NCBI GenBank assembly: GCA_007132315.1
Contig: SLOW01000259.1
Location: 1-32,315, forward strand
From: Opitutales bacterium
GTDB lineage: Bacteria; Verrucomicrobiota; Verrucomicrobiia; Opitutales; T3Sed10-336
Direction of reading: 5' to 3'
DNA length: 32,315 bases
Below, piece by piece: positions 1 through 7,941 of this stretch. Position 1 is the stretch's first letter. Each line of letters starts with the position of its first letter. Below the pieces are notes generated by a model that saw nothing but the letters and a program-made list of their open reading frames with translations, searched no databases and had not been told where the DNA came from. Position numbers and translations under genes: made by a program.

Positions 1-65
1 GCCGGTCGCTTCGGGCCAGAAACGTTTTCTGCGGGTGCTCGTGAGTTTCCCCTGAAACCCGCGAA

Positions 66-129
66 ACTGATTTCCTCTTTTGGGAGTCTGTCGGCGAAGC
101 CCGACAGACTCCCAAAAGAGGAAATCAGT
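66..129. repeat. Long perfect inverted repeat (29-bp stem, 6-nt loop)
   Basis: Bases 66-94 are the exact reverse complement of bases 101-129, leaving a 6-base loop (95-100). The right arm covers the stop codon (125-127) of the minus-strand FAD oxidoreductase, so the structure sits exactly at the 3' end of that gene. On the minus strand the top of the stem reads GTCGG-GCTTCG-CCGAC, which contains a TTCG loop. A role in termination or 3'-end protection of that transcript is likely. The stem is far longer than an ordinary intrinsic terminator and has no separate U-tract, although there are T and A runs inside the stem. It may be a dispersed hairpin repeat. The 65 bases before it show no gene I can identify. 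Confidence 0.85.
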
Positions 130-1207
130 GGGTCAGGCGAAAAATGGTTTGAAATGGAGGCATATTGCGCGCCACCAGAGCCATGATCAGGCGTTGGAAC
201 AGCGGACGCACCAGCATGGTCTGGAGGATCCCGGCCGTCAGGCGGCGTTTGCGGAATTTCCGGCGGCTGGCGTGCGAGGCGCGTCGCAGCGCTCCGAGCC
301 AGTCGATTTCCCCGTCCGCGTAGGCGAGCACATGAGGCAGGACGGTTTCGACGTTTTCGATGGCGAGCGACATGCCGTTGCCCGTGAAGGGAGGGATCAT
401 TCCTCCGGCGTCCCCCAGCCGGAGGGCCCGGGGGTTGCGCCCGTGTCGGCCCTCGGAAAAGTTGAAACCGGAAATCGCCGAAAAACTGCTTGCGACCGGG
501 TGCCCGGAATCGAGTTTGTCGGCCAGAGTGGTCAGTCCGGAACCGCGCAGATAGGCGGCGAGCAGGGTCGTTCCCTGTCCCTTGAGACTCGGGCGCCGGC
601 GAAACAGACCGCACAGGTTGAAGCGATCGTCCTCGATGCGGGAAACGCCGACATAGGCGCGGTCTCCGAGATACATCTGCAAGTCTTCCGTGGCGTCGGG
701 AAAGGCGCGCAGATGCACTTTCAGGCCGAGCCATTCGGATTTTCCACTGCCTTTGCCGGTTGCGACCACAGTGCCATCTGGCGGCGCGGAGAGTTCGGAG
801 GCCGCGACCCGTTCGCCCGTAAGAAGGGTTCCGCCGGCGTTTTCGAAGCGTTCCGCCAGGCGATAGTCCAGGCGCAGGCGGGACAGACCGCGTACCGGGA
901 CGGGCAGTTCGCAACGAAGCAGCCGCCGATCGCCCCGATACCAGCCCGTGACGCGATTGAACGCGCAGCCGTTGAAGGCGTCCGCGATCCCCAATGTTGC
1001 GAGCGTCTTGTCGGAGACGCCGCAGAGGAATTCGCCGCAGACTCGGTGGCGCGGGTACTGGGCCGCTTCGTGCAGGGTGACGGGAACCTCGCTTCGTCGG
1101 AGCGCTATTCCCAGTGACAATCCGGCGATTCCTCCTCCGATGATTTTGATCGGTCTCAATGTATTTGCGGGTTTGCGGGTAAACAGGTGCGGGATACCCG
1201 GAGGCAT
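125..1207 (-). CDS. FAD-dependent oxidoreductase of the geranylgeranyl reductase / aromatic hydroxylase type
   Basis: The protein is 360 aa from the ATG at 1207. It has an N-terminal dinucleotide-binding motif, [17 protein letters not shown] (about residues 22-38), followed by [10 protein letters not shown], similar to the CGE motif of FixC/geranylgeranyl-reductase-like flavoproteins. The second FAD motif, [20 protein letters not shown] (about residue 265 on), is the GD-x-AG-x-I-P-x-x-GxGM signature of this superfamily. These enzymes reduce isoprenoid chains or hydroxylate aromatic or quinone rings using FAD and NAD(P)H. The substrate here cannot be read from the sequence. The first 15 or so residues look unlike the family, and an in-frame TTG at 1159 ([10 protein letters not shown]) is a credible alternative start. 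A tRNA gene lies 16 bases upstream on the same strand, and the 3' end runs into a long hairpin. Confidence 0.85.
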   Translation of the reverse strand: MPPGIPHLFTRKPANTLRPIKIIGGGIAGLSLGIALRRSEVPVTLHEAAQYPRHRVCGEFLCGVSDKTLATLGIADAFNGCAFNRVTGWYRGDRRLLRCELPVPVRGLSRLRLDYRLAERFENAGGTLLTGERVAASELSAPPDGTVVATGKGSGKSEWLGLKVHLRAFPDATEDLQMYLGDRAYVGVSRIEDDRFNLCGLFRRRPSLKGQGTTLLAAYLRGSGLTTLADKLDSGHPVASSFSAISGFNFSEGRHGRNPRALRLGDAGGMIPPFTGNGMSLAIENVETVLPHVLAYADGEIDWLGALRRASHASRRKFRKRRLTAGILQTMLVRPLFQRLIMALVARNMPPFQTIFRLTH

Positions 1208-1223
1208 CCCGCACCGTGGCGAG

Positions 1224-1297
1224 TCGGGGTGAGAGGATTCGAACCTCCGACCTCTTCGTCCCGAACGAAGCGCGCTGCCAGACTGCGCTACACCCCG
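1224..1297 (-). tRNA. tRNA-Pro (anticodon CGG)
   Basis: Read on the minus strand, a 74-base cloverleaf forms. The acceptor arms are CGGGGTG and CACCCCG, the D arm has the AGTCTGGCA loop, the anticodon stem CTTCG/CGAAG encloses loop TTCGGGA, and the T arm is GGAGG-TTCGAAT-CCTCT. The loop gives anticodon CGG, reading the proline codon CCG, with G at position 37 as expected for tRNA-Pro. The discriminator base is A at 1224. CCA is not encoded (the next bases are CTC), so it must be added by the CCA-adding enzyme. Confidence 0.95.
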
Positions 1298-1411
1298 TAC
1301 TGATCAAAAGGGTAAAATCAGCCCATGTCGGTGGTCGATGCAAGATTAAATTCAGTTTTCCAAACCGGAATTCGATTGGGTTGAGCAGCGGCGGGCTCAG
1401 ACTGATGAATC

Positions 1412-2437
1412 ATGAAATCGAATGGGACTTTGCGGATCGGGATTATCGGGGCGGGTGCCAACACCCGCCTGCGCCACATCCCCGGTTTTCGGGCGATCGA
1501 CGGCGTGGAACTGACAAAGGTCGTCAACCGCAGCCGGGCGTCGTCGGAAAAGGTCGCCCGCGCGTTCGGGATCGCGGCGGTGGGAGACCACTGGCGCGAG
1601 GTCGTGGACTCGGCGGAAGTCGATGCGGTGATGATCGGCACCTGGCCCTGCCTGCACGCCGAGGCGGGTATCGCCGCGCTGGAGGCCGGCAAACACCTGC
1701 TGACTGAAGCGCGTATGGCGATGGACCTTCGGGAGGCGGAGGCGATGCTTGCCGCCGCCCGGCGGCATCCGCGCCTGGTCGCCCAGATCGTTCCGGCGCC
1801 GATGTCGCTCGATGTGGACGCCGCGGCGCACCGCCTGGTGACAGGCGGGGAGGTGGGCGAGATCCGCGAAGTGTCGGTGGTGCATACCGGCGGTCAGTAC
1901 GCGGACCCGTCCGCCCCGCTCACCTGGCGCCAGGATCGGGAGGCGAGTGGTGTCAATATGCTGACTTTGGGGATCTATCACGAAATGGTGCTGCGCTGGG
2001 TTTCGGGTGATCCGGAGGTGGTGCGGGCGGACGGCGCCGTCTTTACCCCGCACCGGCGGGATCCGGAAACCGGCCGGGACAAGGCGGTGGAAATCCCCGA
2101 AAGCGTCTCCGTCCTCGGGCGTTATCCGGATGGCGCACGGCTGATTTATCACTTCAGCGCGGTCGAACCCGGGAGTCCGCGCAACGAGATTCGAGTCAAC
2201 GGTTCGCGCGCCGGGCTGCGCTTCGACGTGGCCGCGAACCGATTGTTCCTGGCCCCGGCCGGGGGCGAGGAGGAGGAAGTGACCCTCCCCGCCGACGAAC
2301 GCCGTGGCTGGCGGGTGGAAGAGGACTTTGTGGCGTCGATCCGGGAGGGACGTCCGGTGAGTCTGACCGATTTCGAAACCGGCGTGCGCTACATGGGTTT
2401 TACCCAATCGGTGTGGGATTCATTGCATCGATCCTGA
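1412..2437 (+). CDS. Gfo/Idh/MocA family oxidoreductase with an atypical EAR motif
   Basis: The protein is 341 aa. Residues 8-20 (RIGIIGAGANTRL) form the Rossmann GxGxxx turn for NAD(P), and VMIGTWPCLHAEAG near residue 73 is the usual end of the nucleotide-binding domain. The normally conserved EKP motif is replaced by E99-A100-R101 (TEARMAM), so the lysine usually placed by the nicotinamide is missing. A C-terminal alpha/beta substrate domain follows, with MLTLGIYHEMVLRWV in the position of the family's substrate-site histidine helix. These enzymes oxidise or reduce sugars, cyclitols or related polyols. The substrate here is unknown. It stands alone on the plus strand downstream of the divergent tRNA. 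Family assignment is firm and function is not. Confidence 0.85.
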   Translation: MKSNGTLRIGIIGAGANTRLRHIPGFRAIDGVELTKVVNRSRASSEKVARAFGIAAVGDHWREVVDSAEVDAVMIGTWPCLHAEAGIAALEAGKHLLTEARMAMDLREAEAMLAAARRHPRLVAQIVPAPMSLDVDAAAHRLVTGGEVGEIREVSVVHTGGQYADPSAPLTWRQDREASGVNMLTLGIYHEMVLRWVSGDPEVVRADGAVFTPHRRDPETGRDKAVEIPESVSVLGRYPDGARLIYHFSAVEPGSPRNEIRVNGSRAGLRFDVAANRLFLAPAGGEEEEVTLPADERRGWRVEEDFVASIREGRPVSLTDFETGVRYMGFTQSVWDSLHRS

Positions 2438-2469
2438 CCCCGGTTCGGGCCTGGGCGAATTGCGATTTT

Positions 2470-2500
2470 CTGGAGGGCGGCGCTCCCGCGCCGCCGCAGG
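2470..2500. repeat. GC-rich hairpin repeat, copy 1
   Basis: This is a perfect 7-bp stem with a 4-base loop, GCGGCGC-TCCC-GCGCCGC (2477-2494), preceded by GGAGG. The same 23-base segment recurs exactly at 17841-17863. It lies between two genes on opposite strands (the Gfo/Idh gene ending at 2437 and the dehydratase-like gene ending at 2689), so it could end transcription from either side, but no U-tract follows. The rest of this 250-base gap has only a weak GGCCCT/AGGGCC hairpin at 2649-2670. Confidence 0.7.
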
Positions 2501-2688
2501 GGGGGGAAGGCGCTCCGATGAGGGTCGTTGCCGGGGGAAACGGGTCACCGTTTACCTCCGGGACGCGCGGCGACCATGGCGGAGCAACTGCGTCTCACGC
2601 AAGCGCATTGTCGTGTTTCTTGATCAAAGATTGGATGTGGATGCGCATGGCCCTCCAGAGGGGAAGGGCCGGCCGACGTGGTTGCGGC

Positions 2689-4602
2689 TCAATCGAGGTG
2701 GGGGGAATATTCGGGGACGAAATGCCGAAGGCGCAATTTGATCTGGTCCGGGTCGCTCTGGTAGAGGATTTTCCGGAGTTCGGTCAGGAAGGTTTCGTAT
2801 TCCTGCAGAGAGGGAAGCGTTCCGTCGTCGCGGCGCAGGCGCAGGATGTTCGGATGATGGGTGGCTTCGGCGCGGTCCGCGTCCGGCCGGAAGACCTCGA
2901 CGATGTCGCCGCCCGGACGGAGTCCGACCGACTCGATCTGCAAGTCGATCTCCGGCCGCAGGCCGCTCAACTCGATCATCTGCCGGGCCAGATCGCGCAC
3001 CGGGATGGCCTGCCCGGTATCGAGGTAAAGGATGTCTCCGGCCTGTGCGAAGGCGGCGCACTCGAGCAGCAGGGAGCACGTCTCGGCCACCGAGACCACT
3101 TGCCGGACGGCTTCCGGGTGGGAGATGCGCACCGGGCCCCCATTGGCGATCTGGCGCGAGAAGGTGTCGATGAAACTGCCGGTGGAGCCGAGCGCGTGTC
3201 CGAAGCGCACCGATACAAAACGCGTTTGGTCCGGGGCTTCCCGTTGCAGGGTCTGGAGGCCGATTTCGATCAGGCGCTTCGCGGCGCCCATCACATCGGA
3301 CGGTTTCAGGGCGCTGTCGGTGGAGGTGAACACGAAGCGTTTGGCGCCGTATTTCCGGGCGGTTTGTGCGAGTTGAATGGTGCCGAGAATATTATTGCGG
3401 ATGGCCTCGCCGGGCTGATGTTCCATCATGACCGCGTGCTTGTGCGCGGCGGCGTGAAAAACAACCTCCGGACGGTGTTCGCGGAAAATGTTTTCCATGC
3501 GGCCGGCGTCGAGGATGTTTCCCACCAGCGGGACAATCCGCTCGCGGTGGCCGCGCTGGATCAGGTCCTGTTCCACTTGGAAGAGCTGAACTTCGCACTG
3601 CTCGACCAGAAGGAGCTGTGCGGGATCCTCCAACAGAATGCGCCGGCTCAGTTCCGCTCCGATGCTTCCTCCGGCGCCGGTCACTAGGACCGTCTTGGCG
3701 GAGAGGCATTGCCGGATGGCGTCACGCGACAGCGGCACCGGATTGGTTTCCAACAGATCCTCGACGCCCACCGAACGCAACTGGCTGACCCGGAACTCGC
3801 CGGTGGCCAGTTGGTGCATCGAGGGAACGGTCGTGAACCGGATTCTCGCCTGTTGCAGGAGTCCGATGATTTCCCGGATCCGCTTGGCCGGGGCTCCGGG
3901 CATGGCGATGATCACCTCGTCGAGCCGGCGGCGGATGCTTTCGTCGAGCAGTGCTTCGGGCGGCCCGATGATGGGGAGGTCGTGGATGCGCGAGCCGTGG
4001 CGGTCGGGGTTTTCGTCGAAAAACGCCACCGGTTTCCGTTTCAGGCTCGGCCGGTGGAAGAGCTCCTTGACCAGATTGGCGGCGGCGTCGCCGGTCCCGA
4101 TGATTCCCACCCGTCGCAGGTTACCGTTCTCTTGGCGGTTCCGGGCATCGCGTTGCTGGTAGCGGATCCGAAGCAACAGGCGAAAGGTCGAGATGCCGCC
4201 GAAACTGAGAAACAGATCAGCCAGAATTACGCCGCGCGGCGGGGAGTAGTCGATGCCGAGGAAGAAATACACCGCCAGCATGGCCGCCGAGGCGAGGGCC
4301 AGGGCGGAGAAGATTTTGATCAGGTCGGGGGTGCTGTAAAAACTCAGCACCGGATCGAATTGCCGGAACAGTTCGATCAGGAGCAGTTTGACCGGTATCA
4401 CCCACAGAAAGACAACGAGCATGTCTTCGCGCACGCTGGACGGTACCGCGAAGTCGAAACGCAACTGGTAGGCCAGCCAGAGACTCGCGATGCAGATGAG
4501 CGAGTAGGCCGCCAGCAGAAAAACGAAACGTGTGCCGGTGGCGCCCGAAAAGCGGCGCTTGACGTCCCAGTCGGAGAAGTATGAACGAAGCGGCCAATCC
4601 AT
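2689..4602 (-). CDS. Membrane-anchored nucleotide-sugar 4,6-dehydratase-like protein (CapD/WbpM/PglF family)
   Basis: The protein is 637 aa, the usual length of the long membrane-bound class. About four hydrophobic helices occupy residues 25-46, 60-78, 95-117 and 125-140. A first Rossmann-like domain follows (RRVGIIGTGDAAANLVKEL, from residue 163), then a short-chain dehydrogenase domain starting at VLVTGAGGSIGAELSRR (residue 305 on). Family members make UDP-4-keto-6-deoxy sugars for O-antigen, capsule or glycoprotein glycans at the inner face of the cytoplasmic membrane. The active-site segment reads STDSALKPSDVMGAAKR (427-443). Met438 and Lys442 fit the long class, but the lysine that normally follows STD is Ser430. 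No partner sugar genes are nearby, so the product is unknown. Confidence 0.88.
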   Translation of the reverse strand: MDWPLRSYFSDWDVKRRFSGATGTRFVFLLAAYSLICIASLWLAYQLRFDFAVPSSVREDMLVVFLWVIPVKLLLIELFRQFDPVLSFYSTPDLIKIFSALALASAAMLAVYFFLGIDYSPPRGVILADLFLSFGGISTFRLLLRIRYQQRDARNRQENGNLRRVGIIGTGDAAANLVKELFHRPSLKRKPVAFFDENPDRHGSRIHDLPIIGPPEALLDESIRRRLDEVIIAMPGAPAKRIREIIGLLQQARIRFTTVPSMHQLATGEFRVSQLRSVGVEDLLETNPVPLSRDAIRQCLSAKTVLVTGAGGSIGAELSRRILLEDPAQLLLVEQCEVQLFQVEQDLIQRGHRERIVPLVGNILDAGRMENIFREHRPEVVFHAAAHKHAVMMEHQPGEAIRNNILGTIQLAQTARKYGAKRFVFTSTDSALKPSDVMGAAKRLIEIGLQTLQREAPDQTRFVSVRFGHALGSTGSFIDTFSRQIANGGPVRISHPEAVRQVVSVAETCSLLLECAAFAQAGDILYLDTGQAIPVRDLARQMIELSGLRPEIDLQIESVGLRPGGDIVEVFRPDADRAEATHHPNILRLRRDDGTLPSLQEYETFLTELRKILYQSDPDQIKLRLRHFVPEYSPHLD

Positions 4603-4736
4603 GGTCGTAAAAAGAAACCGTGCGCTGATCCGAGCGACGGGTAAAGCCTGTTTTTCGGCTCATTTCCCGTTCCCGGGAATGGCGGGCGTCATGGTTCCGG
4701 GATTGACGCGGGACCGGCACGCGGTGGAATGCCGGC

Positions 4737-5192
4737 ATGCGCGCGGTGGTGCAACGGGTTTCTTCGGCTTCGGTCACGGCCATCGGGGCTCCTCGAACGG
4801 CGATTGGCCGCGGCCTGGTGGTCCTGGCGGCGGTGGAGGCCGGTGACGAGGCCGCCGACGCGGAGTGGCTCGCGCGGAAGTTCGTGCAACTGCGTTTGTT
4901 CCCGGACGATGCGGGCCGGATGAATCGGTCCCTGAGCGATGTCGCGGGCGACTTGATGGTGGTGAGCCAGTTTACCTTGCTCGGGACGGTGCGCAAAGGC
5001 ACCCGGCCCTCCTACAACCGGTCGGCAGGTCCGGACGAGGCGATCCCGTTGTACGAGGCCCTGGTGGCGCGCGCCGAATCGCTGTTGGGGCGGCCGGTCG
5101 CGACGGGCCTTTTTGGTGCCGATATGAGCTTGGCTTTGACCAACGATGGTCCGGTGACCATCATCCTCGATACCAAACGAAAGGATTATTAG
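4737..5192 (+). CDS. dtd: D-aminoacyl-tRNA deacylase
   Basis: The protein is 151 aa, the normal length of the DTD family. It begins MRAVVQRVSSASV as DTDs do, carries the SQFTL motif (residues 77-81) and ends with TNDGPVTIIL (NDGP at 136-139), the Gly-cisPro motif that selects against L-amino acids. The enzyme hydrolyses D-aminoacyl-tRNA and mischarged glycyl-tRNA in the cytoplasm and so protects translation. The ATG at 4737 matches the conserved N-terminus. The stop at 5190-5192 is only three bases before the next start, so the two genes are almost certainly cotranscribed. The 134-base gap to the divergent dehydratase-like gene should hold both promoters. Confidence 0.96.
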   Translation: MRAVVQRVSSASVTAIGAPRTAIGRGLVVLAAVEAGDEAADAEWLARKFVQLRLFPDDAGRMNRSLSDVAGDLMVVSQFTLLGTVRKGTRPSYNRSAGPDEAIPLYEALVARAESLLGRPVATGLFGADMSLALTNDGPVTIILDTKRKDY

Positions 5193-5195
5193 GAG

Positions 5196-5843
5196 ATGGC
5201 GAAAAGAGCATTGTTTGTGTGGGGTGGCTGGGAAGGTCACGAACCGAAGGCTTGTGTGGATCTGTTCGTTCCCCTGATGGAGAAGGAGGGGTTCGCAGTG
5301 GAGGTTTCGGACTCGCTGAAGACGTTCGCCGACGCGGACTGTCTCCGGAACATGGACCTGATCGTTCCGTGCTGGACCATGGGAGATCTTCCGCCTGAGT
5401 CGGAAAAGGGGCTGTTGGAAGCGGTACGCCGGGGTACCGGCGTGGCCGGCTGGCACGGGGGGATGGGGGACGCGTTTCGAAAGAATCCTTCCTACCAGTT
5501 TATGGTGGGCGGGCAGTGGGTGGCCCATCCCGACAACATCATCGACTACACGGTGAACATCATCGACCACGAGGATCCGATCACGCGGGGGTTGTCGGAT
5601 TTCCGGATGCGGTCGGAGCAGTACTACATGCACGTCGATCCGGCCAACGAAGTCCTGGCCACGACCACCTTCGAAACCCGCAGCGCCCCCTGGGTCAACG
5701 GCACGGTCATGCCGGTGGTGTGGAAACGGCGTTGGGACCAGGGCAAGGTCTTTTATTCCTCGCTGGGTCACGTCCGGTCCGATTTCGACGTCGAAGAAGC
5801 CCGTGAGATCCAGGTGCGCGGGATGGTGTGGGCGAGCCGTTGA
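5196..5843 (+). CDS. ThuA-like domain protein
   Basis: The protein is 215 aa with the class I glutamine-amidotransferase-like fold of ThuA proteins. It starts [14 protein letters not shown], has a [13 protein letters not shown] segment (residues 82-94) resembling the WHGG turn of the family, and ends with a [20 protein letters not shown] strand-turn typical of ThuA. ThuA proteins are linked to trehalose and 3-keto-sugar use, but most have no proven activity. There is no signal peptide, so it should be cytoplasmic. It starts three bases after dtd. The AGGAG directly touching the ATG is too close to be a good ribosome site, so reinitiation after dtd is likely. The 3' end faces lipB convergently, 28 bases away. 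Confidence 0.88.
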   Translation: MAKRALFVWGGWEGHEPKACVDLFVPLMEKEGFAVEVSDSLKTFADADCLRNMDLIVPCWTMGDLPPESEKGLLEAVRRGTGVAGWHGGMGDAFRKNPSYQFMVGGQWVAHPDNIIDYTVNIIDHEDPITRGLSDFRMRSEQYYMHVDPANEVLATTTFETRSAPWVNGTVMPVVWKRRWDQGKVFYSSLGHVRSDFDVEEAREIQVRGMVWASR

Positions 5844-5871
5844 GGAGGCCGGCGTTGCGACCGGGGTCCGT

Positions 5872-6552
5872 TCAGCTCTTTCCGGTTTTCAGTCGGCGGA
5901 AGTGCTTCCAGAAGTTTTCCGCCAGGAGTCGTTTCACTTCTTCGGGGTCCGGCGCGTAGCCGAGTTCCCGGCTGAGGGAGGTGACCGAAGCGCCGGTGAG
6001 ACCGCAGGGAACGATGCCAGAAAAATGGGCGAGGTCGGGGTCCCGGTTGAGCGCGAAGCCGTGCATGGTGATCCAGCGTTTCACCGCGACTCCGATGGCG
6101 GCAACCTTGCGGTCTCCCAGCCAGACCCCCGTCATGCCCTCCCGCCGGGAAGCCGCCAGGCCGAGCGCTCCGACACTGTCGATCAGCACCTGCTCGATCA
6201 GGCGCAGGTAATGGTGTAGATCCCCGGTGTTGGCGAGACTGACGATGGGGTATCCCACGATCTGCCCCGGGCCGTGATAGGTGACGTCGCCGCCCCGGTC
6301 GGTTTCGATCACCTCGACGCCGTGACCGGCGCGCTCGGTTTCCGACCAGATCAAGTGGCGCGCCGCTCCCACGCGTTTGCCGATGGTGAAGACGGGATCG
6401 TGTTCTGTGAAGATCAGGGCGTCGGGGACCCGGTTGTCGCGGCGGAGTTTCAGGCGTTCCAGCTGGCGCTCCCAGGCGGTCCGGTACGGCGTGCGTCCCC
6501 AGTCGAGGGTTTCGGCTTCCCGCCGTGCCGGCTCGGTGTGGTTTGCATTCAT
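5872..6552 (-). CDS. lipB: Octanoyl-[acyl-carrier-protein]:protein N-octanoyltransferase
   Basis: The protein is 226 aa from the ATG at 6552. An upstream in-frame ATG at 6636 would add 28 residues that do not look like LipB. Family motifs in order are FTEHDPVFTIGKR (48-60), RGGDVTYHGPGQIVGYP (86-102), RKVAAIGVAVKRWITMHG (148-165) and GIVPCGLTGASVTSL (179-193). Lys149 and Cys183 match the catalytic lysine and cysteine. LipB moves octanoate from octanoyl-ACP to lipoyl domains, the first step of lipoate synthesis in the cytoplasm. lipA is not in the window. The gene is transcribed away from the kinase-like gene, with which it shares a 230-base divergent promoter region. Confidence 0.96.
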   Translation of the reverse strand: MNANHTEPARREAETLDWGRTPYRTAWERQLERLKLRRDNRVPDALIFTEHDPVFTIGKRVGAARHLIWSETERAGHGVEVIETDRGGDVTYHGPGQIVGYPIVSLANTGDLHHYLRLIEQVLIDSVGALGLAASRREGMTGVWLGDRKVAAIGVAVKRWITMHGFALNRDPDLAHFSGIVPCGLTGASVTSLSRELGYAPDPEEVKRLLAENFWKHFRRLKTGKS

Positions 6553-6669
6553 GCGTTCCGACAGGATTGCGCCGTCGCGTGATTTATCAAGGCCGGGTTC
6601 CGGTAATCCTCGCGGGGAACCCTCGGCGGGAGCCAACCGCCGCGGAGATCGAGAAGTTTCCCAAATGCC

Positions 6670-6698
6670 TTGGCCAATCGGAGCGGAAGGGGTATGGT
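6670..6698 (+). promoter_or_regulatory. Candidate sigma70-type promoter for the kinase-like gene
   Basis: TTGGCC (6670-6675) and TATGGT (6693-6698) are separated by exactly 17 bases and lie about 86 bases before the chosen start at 6784. The matches to the -35 and -10 consensus are partial (3 of 6 and 4 of 6). Position and spacing are the main support. Confidence 0.3.
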
Positions 6699-6783
6699 GC
6701 GGGGAGTCTTGGATGGCCGGGGCGTGTGCGAGCGCCGGCCCGGCATTTCATCCGCAACGGACGAATCCGCCGCCATACCGTTC

Positions 6784-7854
6784 ATGAGATCCGAAACCAA
6801 GCGCAAACCCACCTACCCGGTGATTCCGGCTCTGCGGGAGTATCTGTTGGAATTCAAGCGGGAGATGGACCTGCCGCTGGTGTACGAGGATCTGCTGGGC
6901 TTCCGGGAATCCATTCCCCTGCTCGATGCCCGGGGCAACGACACTCTGTGGGAATCGGTGATCTACGATCCCAGCGAAATGCAACGCTTGAACCGGGATC
7001 TGACCGAGATATACGCCGTGCTCAAAGTGGACGGCGACCTCAGTGTGATGCAGCACCTGTACGTCGACCGGGTCGATTTTTGCACGTTCGGCAATTCGCA
7101 CCCGTTTCGCATTCGCATCGTCAATTCGTACAACGACAACCAGGACTATTACTACGTCAAGAAAGCCGACGCCTCCCGCGTGTACGGCCTGGAGCTGGAA
7201 CACCTCCTGTCGCCCAACCGCATCAATTATCTGACCTGCGGGACGAATCTCGTGGAAGAACACATCAGCGGGATTCCGGGCGATGTGTTCATCGACGAAT
7301 GGCTCCACAGCGAACGCCTCAACCCGGTGCGGGTCGCGAAGGAACTGGTTAAATTCAACGAACGTTGTTTCATTCGACTGCTGGGGGACATGCGTTCCTA
7401 CAATTTTGTGGTGGACGTCACTCCCGATTTCGAGGGCGTGCAGGTGCGTATCCGCTGTATGGATTTCGATCAGCAGTCCTACGACGGCCGGAAGAACTTT
7501 TATCTCCCCCAGTTTTTCAAGGATAACAGCCCGCTGGTGCTCTTTTGTCAGGAACGCCTCAACCGCACCACCGCCCGCCAGTATCAGCGGGAGGAGCAGG
7601 CGTTGATCTACCGCCGGGTGCAGATCAGCGGGACCCGGCTGAACCGCCTGCTGGCGGTGATGGAAAACGAGGAAATCGCCCCGCCCGAAAACGTGGAGTC
7701 CCTGCGCGCCGCTCTCGCCGAACACTACGGGAACCCCGCCTTCGAACAGTGCGAGAGCATGGGGGAACTGGTGTCCGAGAGCCTCCGGACGCTCTCGAAC
7801 AACGTGCGCCGCCGCGACGAGGCCGCTGGCAGCCGGGTGTTCGATTTCAAGTGA
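6784..7854 (+). CDS. Uncharacterised protein with protein-kinase/phosphotransferase-like motifs
   Basis: The protein is 356 aa from the ATG at 6784. Reading upstream to ATGs at 6694 or 6670 adds 30-38 Arg/Gly-rich residues that look non-coding. I do not recognise the family by name. The core resembles a divergent kinase fold: a lysine-bearing strand YYYVKKADA (K126/K127), a helix with YGLELEHLL (E137/E139), a hinge-like NLVEEHISGIPGD (155-167), a catalytic-loop-like LLGDMRSYNFVVDV (D202, N207; D-x4-N spacing as in HxDxxxxN), then RIRCMDFDQQ (D227, D229), where kinases have DFG. The usual catalytic-loop histidine is absent. There are no membrane segments or signal peptide. It precedes lysS by 87 bases and is divergent from lipB. 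The kinase reading is inference from motif order only. Confidence 0.8.
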   Translation: MRSETKRKPTYPVIPALREYLLEFKREMDLPLVYEDLLGFRESIPLLDARGNDTLWESVIYDPSEMQRLNRDLTEIYAVLKVDGDLSVMQHLYVDRVDFCTFGNSHPFRIRIVNSYNDNQDYYYVKKADASRVYGLELEHLLSPNRINYLTCGTNLVEEHISGIPGDVFIDEWLHSERLNPVRVAKELVKFNERCFIRLLGDMRSYNFVVDVTPDFEGVQVRIRCMDFDQQSYDGRKNFYLPQFFKDNSPLVLFCQERLNRTTARQYQREEQALIYRRVQISGTRLNRLLAVMENEEIAPPENVESLRAALAEHYGNPAFEQCESMGELVSESLRTLSNNVRRRDEAAGSRVFDFK

Positions 7855-7941
7855 CGGCCCGCATTGCCTGGATGAGGTCCGGCCGGGGCCGCGGCATTTT
7901 GTCATGGCAATTGCCGGACCGGGCGCTAGGCTCGACCGCTT

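Noticed and set aside
1-65. Possible 3' end of another gene before the hairpin
   Set aside because: Too short to identify; several frames are open by chance.
80-1117. 345-codon plus-strand frame opposite the FAD oxidoreductase
   Set aside because: The minus strand carries clear FAD-binding motifs; the plus-strand translation is low in hydrophobic structure and begins inside the hairpin.
2649-2670. GGCCCT/AGGGCC hairpin after the dehydratase-like gene
   Set aside because: The stem is short and has no U-tract on either strand, so it is not called as a terminator.
2413-3687. 424-codon plus-strand frame opposite the dehydratase-like gene
   Set aside because: It is a mirror frame; the minus strand encodes a complete, recognisable protein.
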